Part shown: positions 11,172 to 22,600 of the stretch, piece after piece | Layout: every line of letters begins with the position of its first letter | How positions within the stretch are numbered: the first letter of the stretch is position 1 | Origin: Colias croceus | Taxonomy: Eukaryota > Arthropoda > Insecta > Lepidoptera > Pieridae | DNA: 64,000 nt | Direction: 5' to 3' | Assembly: GCF_905220415.1 (NCBI RefSeq) | Contig: NC_059543.1 | Span: forward strand, 4,216,001 to 4,280,000 | The notes under the pieces: model-generated | The model's input: only the letters and a program-made list of their open reading frames with translations | Told to the model about the DNA's origin: nothing | Databases searched by the model: none | Program-made: the position numbers and the translations under genes

Positions 11172-12122
11172 TTAGTCCATTGAATGAGTCCCTCCAAGGG
11201 GGGTCTAGAGTGCGTGGGTTAGTAACGTAAGATGTTTCTTCGAAAACATGTCAAGAGTCCCTAGCTAATAAACATACTAAAACCCCGGGACACTAGGAGG
11301 AGCCCCGGAGTGGGGGGAGGGGGAAAAGGTCCATTTTTTTCATTTTTCGCTTAAATCTCAAAAACGGTACATGTTAGAGAAAAACTTTCAAGGAAAAGTT
11401 GAAAGGCCATAAAATTATCTACAAGTTGTACCTAAATCATTTTTTTCTATTCGCAGCTGTTTTCGAGCTACATCCCATGAAATGTGAAAAATTCGAAAGC
11501 TTTTTATTTTACCTAACTACTCTAATAAATTCAATACCTCCTAAACGCCTCCATGGTGGAATCTGTTTTTTTTTATCAATGATAGACCTAATTATGAGCA
11601 ATCTATCTGCACTTTTGAGTTTTTTGGAAGAATAAAATAAAAAGATCAAGTTCAGTAACTCAAACTACCCTAATATAATATTTGGAATGTGTTTATTTTA
11701 CCAATTATAAAACTAATTAAGAGCAATCTATCAGACCTGGTCACAAGTTGCACATTTGAGTTTTTTTGGAAGAAAGAAATATTTTTTGATCGTATGGGGA
11801 AATTGTTTGAGCCAAAATCATTTTTTACTGCGTGTAACTCAGAAACGGTAGGATATAGGAAAAAATGATTTAGGTACAACTTGTAGATAATTTTATGGCC
11901 TTTCAACTTTTCCTTGAAAGTTTTTCTCTAACATGTACCGTTTTTGAGATTTAAGCGAAAAATGAAAAAATGGACCTTTTCCTCCCTCCCCCCACTCCGG
12001 GGCTCCTCCTAGTGTCCCGGGGTTTTAGTATGTTTATTAGCTAGGGACTCTTGACATGTTTCCGAAGAAACATCTTACGTTACTAACTCACGCACTCTAG
12101 AACTTTTTATTCAATGGACTAA
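11172..12122. repeat. Long-terminal-inverted-repeat element (about 950 bp)
   Basis: Arms at about 11172-11448 and 11858-12122 are near-identical inverted copies, with outer ends TTAGTCCATTGAAT and ATTCAATGGACTAA. The interior holds a short direct duplication around GAGCAATCTATC (about 11599 and 11721), each followed by TTTTTTGGAAGAA. The arms contain overlapping open frames on both strands that start alike (MKGHKIIYK) only because the arms are copies; they are not genes. Confidence 0.8.
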
Positions 12123-12241
12123 TTCGGAAGTTTCCATTTTAAGTAATGGATGAAAACAAAAAAGAATTATTGTAGTGTAAAAAATGTGTGTGTGTACTAG
12201 TGTACACACGTAAGAACGTGTTATTTAAACGCAAAACTATC

Positions 12242-12340
12242 GAAACTTCTATAAGATGGCGCGTAACGGAAAAATATCACGCGAAACGAAAAAATGTTAC
12301 ACTAAATTTTGTTCTAACCCCTATAAAGAAGTTTCACTTC
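12242..12340. repeat. Compact MITE, GAAGTGAAACTTCTTTA family
   Basis: Ends are GAAACTTCTATA and TATAAAGAAGTTTCACTTC. The interior (GGCGCGTAACGGAAAAAT and following) is the reverse complement of 54214-54310, showing a dispersed family. Other members with the same ends lie at 24690, 48563 and 54214. Confidence 0.6.
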
Positions 12341-12960
12341 AAAAATAGGGATATGATTAATTAAATAAATGAAAATCTGCCCCTGATAAACCCTATAAAA
12401 ATTATTATGGATTTCGATCAAACGAAGAATTATGTACTGTTAGATGAAATCAAGAACGTACATCACTAGTCGCGGACACGTCCCCTCCCTAATGATGGCA
12501 GATGTCAGTCGATTTGCGCGGGAAGAGTGTAGTGTGACGCGACATTCCTTTTGGCTTGATTAAAAACTATTAATTCACTATTCAGTTAAAGTTCTTTCAA
12601 TATCCTATTAGTACATAGAAATACGTCTTAGTTAAAAATATGTACGTAACATGTTTGTAAGACAAATCACACTCCTAATATCACCATACCATTAACAACT
12701 GGACCCTACGTGCTAAAAAACTGGTACATATCTTTAATAATTATTGAATGCGCCACGTCTACGGGACTTCTTTGGTAGCACGTGCTTGACACGCGTAGCT
12801 TAACCCTTTGCTATATCGTGTGACGTCATAATAATGTTTGACCAACGACCAACCAACATCACAGCCGGCGCGGCAGGCCGTTAGCTCGTAGGTATTTGCC
12901 GACACAGCTAGTTCTATTGTTTGCCGAGTACGTAGCCTGTATTATAGTACCTCTTTAGTA
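12341..12960. other. Intergenic stretch without a recognised gene
   Basis: No supported feature. A GC-richer patch at 12470-12550 holds a TCAGT motif at 12505, but no DPE lies at the proper distance. Confidence 0.35.
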
Positions 12961-13017
12961 CCTATTGTTGTGTTCTTGCTTGCGCCGTTCGATTTTGTTT
13001 ATTATACGTTGGCAGAA

Positions 13018-13179
13018 GTTAAAATCCAGTGTCATTACAATAAAAGCTACAAATATTGTATTGTTCCTATGTATAAAAGCACAAAAGTCAAAACTCCAAA
13101 AAAATTTTTTTTTTCGTGTACCAATTATTTCTTTAAAAAGGAAAAAGTCGTGCAAGTAGACTACTCACTACGTGTGTGA
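13018..13179 (+). pseudogene. Possible THAP-like N-terminal fragment
   Basis: The frame starting at AAA 13020 reads KIQCHYNKSYKYCIVPMYK, then STKVKTPKKF, and stops at 13179. The pattern C-x2-P-x-Y followed by K-T-P-x-K-x-F resembles THAP-like fingers that normally read C-x2-P-x-C, so the second zinc cysteine appears to be replaced by Tyr. It lies just upstream of the complete THAP gene. The resemblance is from memory of the family pattern and the piece is short, so the call is weak. Confidence 0.3.
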
Positions 13180-13654
13180 AGATCATTTTGATGTAGGTAT
13201 CTACATAATATTATTATTAAATAGCTTCTTATTTCTGATTGATATACCTATCTAAGGGATCGAAGCAAAATGCTAAAAGTAAATGCTGTGAAGCGGCCGC
13301 GTTATATTATCCGCAGTAACGTAACTTACAATTAGTAACTACTAATAAAAAAACTCAAGTACTGAATTACCGCTGGAAATGTAAAATTATTCTTACTTCA
13401 TTTTTTTAATAGGTAGTGTATTTTTCATTATTACACTATATAATACATGTATTTCAGTTAACTTATTTAGGTACTATATAATATTAGTGATGTGGTATAG
13501 ATAAAATATAGTACGGGTGGCAACTGGCAACCCTATCTGTCAGTGGCACGTTGAAATGTGGCTTATTAGCCAGAATTGACTTCAGTATCGCGATGCTGTT
13601 GTCAAAAGATACACAACACATGCCGAGTGTTATTTAAACTCAAAACTATCGAAA

Positions 13655-16600
13655 ATGCCGTCGTGTGTCATGAGATATTGCACAAATTATACAAGCAAAA
13701 CTTGTAAACGTCAAGGCATAACATATCATTCGTAAGTTTACTATTTTTTCTTAATTATTTGGACACATGAAATATTATATACTAGTAAAATAATATTGTG
13801 GCGTCAGAGAAGACTGAATGCAACAAAAGTAGGTATGCTCATTCTCTCTCTCTTATTGTTATTGATTTTAATTAACGCTTAAGGAACAGATAAGTCCAGT
13901 TAAGTATGTACAGGCAGATTAAGAAGAGCTGGAACGTCAACATTTACAACATTTACACATTGCACATATTGTGTAGTGTCTGTGAAGACGCGCGCGGCGT
14001 GACGTCATACTGCATACGCATCATGAAAAGTCTGTCCGTCTCTCTCGCGCGCAGACTAGATTATGAGGGTGAAGGGGACAATTATTATTGTTTTTATTTT
14101 GCAATTGTTTATAAAAACAGGGCGATGTAATTTAAACAAAGATGTTTAGTATATATTATCTACTACTAACTATTTTCGACGAGATACTTCACGGCACGCG
14201 GATTAGAATATTTTTTTACTTTACCTAGGTTAAAATATTATGTAATCATTTTAATAAGTTTGTCAACAAAATGATTTTTTTTTAATACAAAGCTGAACAA
14301 TTATACAGCTTTTATTGTAATTCAAAATTCAAAATTCAAAATTCATTTATTCATTGCTTGAACACGTAGGTACATTAGATGTTTTACAAAGTATTGGGTA
14401 ACAGTGTTCGCCATGTGAACTGGCATGCAATTGTATAGTGAAAAAATGTCAGCGTTTAAAAAAAAAGAATATAATAATAATAAACCGATAATAATACTCA
14501 TGTCTGGGTAGAGAAAAACTCATTTAAATTATAAAATGTTCCGTCAATAAGCCATTTCTTTAGTCTTTTTTTAAACAATGAAATTGGTAATTCACGTATT
14601 GATTTTGGTATGGCATTATAAATTTTAATAATCATAAAATGACAGCTTTTGCGATATAAAGCAGTTTTGCACATCGGTAACATGAGTTTTTCTTTATCTC
14701 GGGACGGAAAAAGACTACATTCATTCGCTTTTAAAAACCAGTGTGGATTACTTTTAACAAAAATACCAATTTGAAAAATATATAGCGAAACAAGGGTCAT
14801 GATTTTAAGTTTATTAAAAAGAGGTCTACAGCTATCTAGTGGCCCAACATCACACAAAGCTCGTATACATTTTTTTTGAGCTATAAAAGCTCTATTTATA
14901 TCAGTGGAGTTACCCCATAAAATTAGGCCATACCTTAGAATAGATGCGACGTATGCGTGATATGCTGTTATCGCAGTTTGTTGATTTACTAGTCTCCTGA
15001 GCCTTCTCAATGCAAAGGCGAATTTGTTAATACGTGAGCACACGATACTTACGTGGCTCTTCCAGTTACAGTGAGCATCCAGAACAATACCTAGGAAAGT
15101 TGTTTCATCTACTTGTTCAATTTTAATTCCTTCATGAAATATTTTATGATGTCTAGGTTGATTGCCATAATTTCTAAAATTAATGATTTTTGTTTTACTT
15201 AAGTTTATTGTCAAATTATTAGATGTCATCCATTTCATTACTTTTTGTATAGTGATATTAATTTCGTCATCATGTGTAATGTGAGTATTTGAGTTTGGAA
15301 TCGTTATTGATAAGTCGTCCGCAAATAAATTACATGAATAATTTGTGATGCTAGGCAAGTCATTGATATATAATATAAAAAGAAGAGGTCCGAGAATACT
15401 GCCTTGCGGTACACCTAATTTATTATGGAGATATGGCGATTTTACCGTATTTTCTTGTGATTTATTATCTGTATAGGTAATTTCCACACATTGCATGCGA
15501 TTACTGAGGTAGGATCTGATCCAGTCAAGGACCGGACCACGTAGACCATAAATTTCACATTTGTGTAGAAGTAATTCATGATCTACACCAGGGATGGGGA
15601 AACTACGGCCCGCGGGCCATCTCCGGCCCGCGAAGGCTTGAAATCCGGCCCGCGACCATCAAACAAAAATCAAGAGAATATTTCGTATTGTTAGTAATTT
15701 CATTCTCGTTGGCAATGGCCAGCTTGCATAGAACAATCAATTGTTTGGTCAAATGGGTCGTGGCATGTGCTGTGCATGTGCGGTCCGAACGTCGGACACC
15801 CCTCCCGCGCGCCCACCCTCGGATTCCCGTATACACGCCGCCCGCGCCGCACCCGCGCCGGCCGCCGCAGTCCCAGAGTACATTTTTTATCCGCAGTCGG
15901 AGTTTTGTCTTACTTCAGATCGCATGATTGTACGCCGTATATTCTTAATTACGAAACTACAACAGTCGCCTAACAGACGGTGAGTGGTGACATTTTTAAA
16001 TCCACAAGATAACATCTTACATGTTATCATGTTCTTTGTATGTAAATTCTGAAAACAGTTTGTTAATATAATAATATACAAGTAGCATAAATTTCATCAC
16101 ATTTTGTGTCTTAAAATGATTTAATTGTAAAATATGTTTGAGCGATGTAGTGATGTTGGTTTTGTTGTTTTGTTACAGCAGCAAAATGACGACCAAAAAA
16201 CGGAAAGTTGATTCTGAGTGTCGAGTTTTTAAAGAAGAATGGTCATGGAAATATTTTTTCACAGAATTTAAAGACAAACCAGTTTGTCTCATTTGTAATG
16301 AAACAGTTGCAGTTTTTAAAGATTTTAATTTGTCTCGACACTTCTTAAAAAAACATGCAAATGCGAAATATTCGTCTATGACAGAGGCAGAGAGAAAGTC
16401 CTTTGTTGAAAGGCAAAAAGATAAGTTACGTAGACAGCAGAACATGTTCACGAAGCAATCTGATACTCAGAAAGCTGCAACACTGGCAAGTTATGTTGTA
16501 GCTTACAAAATCGCAAAAAGCAATTAAACTTTGTCGGATGGTGAGTTTGTAAAAGATTGCATGGTGGCTGTAAGCAACATTATTTGTCCAGAAAAAAGTA

Positions 16601-19600
16601 GAGTTTCAATCTTTAGCTTTATCACGGAGAACGATAACTGATCGAATTGACGCCATCGCTGCACAATTATCGTCACAGCTGGAACAGAACTGTAACGAAT
16701 TTGAATACTTCTCTCTAACCATGGACGAGAGCACAGACGTGAGCGATACTGCCCAATTGCTGATTTTTATTCGAGGAATTGATTCAGAATTCAACATAAC
16801 CGAAGAATTAGCATGCTTACAATCCTTGAAAGAATATTTACGACTCTTGTTTTGAGGGTCTTTCAAAGTTTCACTTGCCTATGGACAAATTATGTAACAT
16901 AACCACGGATGGAGCACCAAATATGGTGGGTAGCAATTTGGGGTTTATGGGTATATTTTGCAAAGAAAACCCTAATAATAATGTATTATTTCTGCACTGT
17001 TTAATACACCAAGATGTGTTGTGTAAAGCAGCTATTGACATACAACCCGTTTTGAGTGTGGTTGTTAAACTTATCAACACAATACGTTCACGGGGTTTGA
17101 TGCATCGACAATTCCAAGCATTTCTAAAATCCACCGAAAGCGAGTTTTCTGATCTCCTCTACCATACTAAAGTGAGATGGTTAAGCTGTGGCAATGCATT
17201 TGAGAGAGTGTGGAACTTAAGAAAGGAGATTCAAGACTTTCTGACGGTGCAAGGCAAATGGGACGACTTTAAGATCATGTCTGACGAAAATTGGCTTGCT
17301 GATTTCGCATTTTTCACAGATTTGCTGTCGCACTTAAACAAATTGAATACAAAGCTTCAGGGCAAGAATCAATTCTTAGATGAGCTTTGGGGACATTTAA
17401 AAGCCTTCAAATTGCAGCTTAAATTGTTTTGCTGTTGTATAGAGAAAAATGAACTTACCCATTTTCCCAATCTGAGCAGTATATCACCTGTCTCAAACGA
17501 CAAATTAAAAAGGTTCGCTCAACAGCTAAAGAAACTGCACGAAGAATTTGAGAAGAGATTTCAAGATTTTATGACAATTGAGCCTTCACTAAATATTTTT
17601 TCGATGCCTTTTAATGTCAACATCGATGAAACACCCGCCAACCTCCAACTTGAACTAATTGAGATGCAATGCAATACCCATTTGAAGCAACTGTTTCTTA
17701 ACACCAGCAAATTGGAATTTTATAAGTCCATACCTAGGACACAATACCCAAATATAGTTGCCCACGCCCAAAAAATAATGGCTATGTTTGGTACAAGCTA
17801 TTTGTGCGAACAAACTTTTTCAATAATGAAATTAAGAAAAAATTGTCTTCGTAATAGGCTTTCGGATGACCACCTTTATTCACTACTAAAATGTTCAGCA
17901 TCACAAATGGAGCCGGTTTATGATGAAATCATGCAAAAACAAAAACAGTTCCACATGTCACATGTCCCCACAAAGACCAGCGCTCCTCAACCTTCTAATT
18001 CGCAGCTAACTTAAAAGTTTAATTTAATTACAATTTCCAATTTCTTTTTTATTCCAATAATTATTTTGTTAAATTGCACAATAAATTAGTGTTTCAAAAA
18101 TACATATCAATATTTTTATTTCGGTGATTAACATAGCCAAAAATGAAACAACTTGGCCCGCCATATATTTCGTTAGTATTATATTGGCACGCCAAGGAAA
18201 AAGTTTCCCCATCCCTGATCTACACAATCGAAAGCACGACACATGTCAAAGAATATTACACTCACTGGTCTACGTTTATCAATACTTTCCAAAATACCTT
18301 TCGTAAGTGAATAGGCTGCAAGCGTAGTAGATTTCCCTTTTTGGAATCCATTTTGTTCCTTTTTTATGATAGAGAATTTCTTTAGAAAGCTTTCAATTCT
18401 TACATACATCAGTTTCTCAAATAGCTTTGCAATAGTGGGGATGAGGGTAATTGGTCTATAGTTATCCATTACCTGTTTCTCACCTTTTTTGTAAATTGGT
18501 TTTACAACCGATATCTTAAGTTTATCTGGAAATATTCCCTCGTCAAGTGATTTATTTATTATATGGGTCAGCACATATGTAAGTTCTTTATTACACCATT
18601 TTAGTATGTTCGTCGATATGTCATCATAACCTACTGCGTTTGTGTTTTTTAGGTGACTGATAGTTTTACTAACTTCGTTTTCTGAGCATGGTAATAAAAA
18701 CATTGAAGAATTTATTCCTTTGAAACTTTTATTAATAAAATGAGGTTTCAAATTCATGTTACAATTTATGAAATAGTAATTAAAAGCTCTAGAAATTTCT
18801 TCAGGATTATGTATAAGCCGTTCTCCTAATTTTATTGATTCTAAATTATTTATACGAAATTTACAATTGTCAGATTTATTATTAATTAATTTCAGTAGAC
18901 ATTTCTTTAAGATAATTATTTTTCAAGTTCGTGTTACATGTTTGTATTTTATTTTTAGATTTAAGATTATTCACCCAATTCTTAATGTAGCCTTATCCCT
19001 TACGTTCTAGGGTTTCGTTTGAATTGTTTCTTGGGAGTGAGCGCACGTGTTATTTGTATTGTTTTTATCGTTATTTTGAATATGACATGAAATTTAAATA
19101 TTATTTGATAATTGAATGATTTTCAATACTATATTACAATTGATTACTTATGAGAATAATTCATTAAGTTCATCGATTGAGTTACTTTAAAATTGTAATT
19201 TTACATATAAATTGTGAGAGCTTTAATAATTATATTTTATCTACAACAGTGCGTGGTAGATTTTACAATTCAAGTCTAAAATAATTAAACTAGAGTTGCC
19301 TTTACTTTTGAATATACTGTACAGTAAAATTGCTTAAGTTTGAGTACCGTGAAGATGCCAGTTTTCCTTAGTCGGCCTGTACTAATGGCGAAAGTATAAT
19401 TGGCGTATGAGTTACGAAACGATGTCACCTTTCATCTACGATCCATTCAAATACATAATGTAAAATGCATATTGCATTATTGTAATCAAAAATATTTAAG
19501 TAAGTTAAGTTATTTTTTCAACTGGATTCAACCGGATTTTTTGGATGTGAAAAATCTCAACGATATAATATACCTAGGTAATAGGGCGTAGATACGTTAT

Positions 19601-22600
19601 ACGCGCTCACGAAGTGCCACCATAAATTCGGGTTAAATGGCCCGACTTTAATCGTAAATACTTGGTCGCGTAATAATTGTTAACTCTCGTCTCGTGTGCG
19701 TAATTTTTAGGGTGTCAATATTTATAATTTGGGTAACCAATCCTTAGACCCCAATCTTTATTTAAGTACTTATTTATTTAGTTACAACTTACAACAATAT
19801 GCGCTAGAGCCAGAACTGTCGTTTCAGCGATGTTTTAATTTGTTTCTAGATTTCCAACAAATGAACTTAAGTGCCACCAGTGGGTTAAAATTGTACGCAA
19901 ACAGAGGAAGGAAAAGTTCTGGAAACCAAATAAATCGAGCAAAATATGCTCCGTTCATTTTAAAGACGAAGACAAGTACACATCTGACAAGGGAAACATA
20001 TATTTAAAAAATACTGCGGTTCCTGATTTGGATGTAATTTATAACAATATGATTACTATTTCCGCGTAAACATTGATAATGTTCTATCTCAGGCAACATA
20101 TTATTTTTTTGTAAAGTTTGCATTTTCAATGTTTATAGTCGCTGCATATTAACATGAATATTTTATTCTTAATTCCGAAAAAAACAAATTCCAGTTACCT
20201 AATGCACAATCAATATCTGGCAGACCTAACAGCCTTACTCAAGAAAATTCGTCTGATTTAGAGTCATTCTTCGATACCCCTCAAAAAGCTGCACGAGTAA
20301 GTATTCAAAAAGATATAATATTAGTAATATAGGAAGAGAAAAAAACAAAAGGTTATAAAGACGTATCACGTAAGTATAGCGCATTTGAGTGAAATATTTA
20401 AAATATTTAAAAATTAAGAATAATTACATATCTGATGAACAATTAAACGAATTGAGTCTGAATGAAAGCACTATTCGATTATTGCATTTTTGCATAGGTA
20501 TTATTCGCAATTACTTACTTTAGATTTTTATTCACCAGCTGTGGATAAATAATATTATGTGAGCCGATTCTTTCAAAAAACTCTGGCATACCCAAAATGT
20601 ATTGGGCAAGTTTCAATTTCACCAGGATGAACTGATGAACTGATGAAGCATTTGATTTATAAAGAAAAGAAATGAAAATTCAAGTAAAATAATGATCTAC
20701 ACTCTTGTAACTAAGTAGTTGACTGGGAAAAAGACAGGTGGATTTCGCCAATATCGACAAATAGTAACAGAAGTCTTTTAACTGCGTTTATTGAGGACTG
20801 GAAACTTCCAGTAGGATATGTTTGCGTCGCAACTTTTGACGATTGACAATTTGAAAAAATCCGAAATGTTTTAAAACCGTTTTGATAGCGAAGCAGCAAG
20901 GTTATTAATTGACCCTTATCACATGCTTAAGTTAGCCTAATTTGAATCAAAATATAATATTTGATTAAATATTATAGATTGTTTCACACGCTGTACCCGT
21001 AGGCTATAGGTACTAAACGATACAACGTTCTATTCTATCCAATTTTATTTGTCATTTTTCTCTCACAGCGATTGAAATTATTCAATTATCGTAATTTTCT
21101 CTTTGACGCCTAATCGTAATGTAGGTAATGTGCCGTTTTTGTACTTAGATCAAATGTTGTGTTCGTATTTGGTAACCTAACTACCTACACCTTTTTACCT
21201 ATAATATCATTGCTATTAAGACATCACATTATATGGCTCTGAATCGATCCTATTCGTAAGTTTGATCGCATAGTATCTTCTTAAAATATAATTGGTGTCT
21301 ACGGTCTAGCCGTTTCGTATTTATGTAACTTTTATTGATAGGTCGTTTTATTACAGATTGAAAATGATACCGACAATTTTGTTCAATTTAAACTCGTTGG
21401 AGGAACATTGAGGATAAAACCGAATATAAATCCTCATAAATTCGACTGTCAAAAGCCTTATGAAGAATGTAATCGAATGGAACGTGGACAACTTTTAAAC
21501 AAAGAGGTACCTATCTATCATCTTCATCTAGTGAATCGCTTTCGTGTGAATATGGTTCCAGTACCAGGGTTAATACCTACTTTTACAGAATAAGTAGGTA
21601 CAACACAAACAACCATGAAAATATTAATAAATACAGTTTGTTAGGAGGTGTAGTATAGTGTAGCTATCTTGATTTAACGCGAAATAAGTAGGTAACAATT
21701 TGCGGCGATCGGCGATCGTACCGCCAACGAACGAAACGAAACAACAGATTTTACTCAAAAATAATTACAATCGATAAAGTGCTTTTAAACATCTCATTTA
21801 TATTTCAGACCCATGAAAATACATACATTAAAAAATCACCCAGTGACGATGAATTGGGAGGAGATAAAGATGAATCAGTGTCAGAACCTATTACAATAAG
21901 TAATCCTGGAGCAGCTACAAATGTAGGTATCAGTATGGACTACGGTTAACTTACTAGTTTTGACTCAATTTTCCATGTAGGTATATGCACATACAAAGCT
22001 AATAATACTAGTTAATTCAGAGAACTTTAAACTTAGGCATATAATAAGAATGTTGAAATATTGCAAATAATTTTATCCCGTGAAGTCCCGTGTCTCTAGT
22101 GGGGTAAGGTGCAGATGCATGCATACATCTGTTTGGGTCACTGATCGATTTTCTTCAGAGACAATTAGATGATTGGTCTTCTGTGTCCTGCCTGCAGTCC
22201 GAGACATTTTTTTTACTTCGTCTACACCGGGAGTCGAACCCAAGGCCGGTTACAGAGCTTCACCGACCGTCAGTGCGTACGTCAGTTGTCTTTTTTAAGT
22301 ATGGAAATTCATCAACCGTTCAGTGCTAGACCGACCATATGCACGCATATTTTGCTGCGCACTGCGTACGAGGACCGTCACGTCGGTCGAGCGCGTGCGC
22401 GTGCGTAGCATCGGTCGACTGGCGCGCTATGGAAACAAATGAACGCGTTCAGTTCTGTACCGACCGGTGCACTGCGTACCAGTAAATTGACCATACTGAA
22501 TAGGTCTGGCCAGTTTATTGGTACGGAGAGCACTTAATGATACAAACTGACGGTCGGTCAATGCGTATCGTCAGGGCCGATGGTACGCACTGACGGTCGG

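Larger units (their letters stand above)
14318..18990 (-). mobile_element. 5'-truncated jockey/CR1-like non-LTR retrotransposon, split by a hAT
   Basis: Minus-strand reverse transcriptase remains occupy 18990-18218 and 15580-14498, interrupted by a 2.6 kb DNA transposon. The 3' end (low coordinate) has a short AATTTTG-type repeat tail (about 14320-14343), as in CR1-like LINEs. The 5' part, including the endonuclease, is missing. The element lies inside intron 1 of the THAP gene, in antisense orientation. Confidence 0.75.

Noticed and set aside
11399..11906. Two similar open frames on opposite strands starting MKGHKIIYK
   Set aside because: They arise only because the arms of the long inverted repeat are copies of each other; there is no family motif or splice context.
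12505..12540. TCAGT initiator-like site
   Set aside because: No DPE at +28 and no clear exon downstream.
15603..15983. GC-rich overlapping frames on both strands
   Set aside because: They lie in the left untranslated end of the hAT element, upstream of its transposase start; no domain is present.
22230..22241. tRNA B box (minus strand)
   Set aside because: A full tRNA cloverleaf cannot be drawn, and the sequence belongs to a dispersed SINE.
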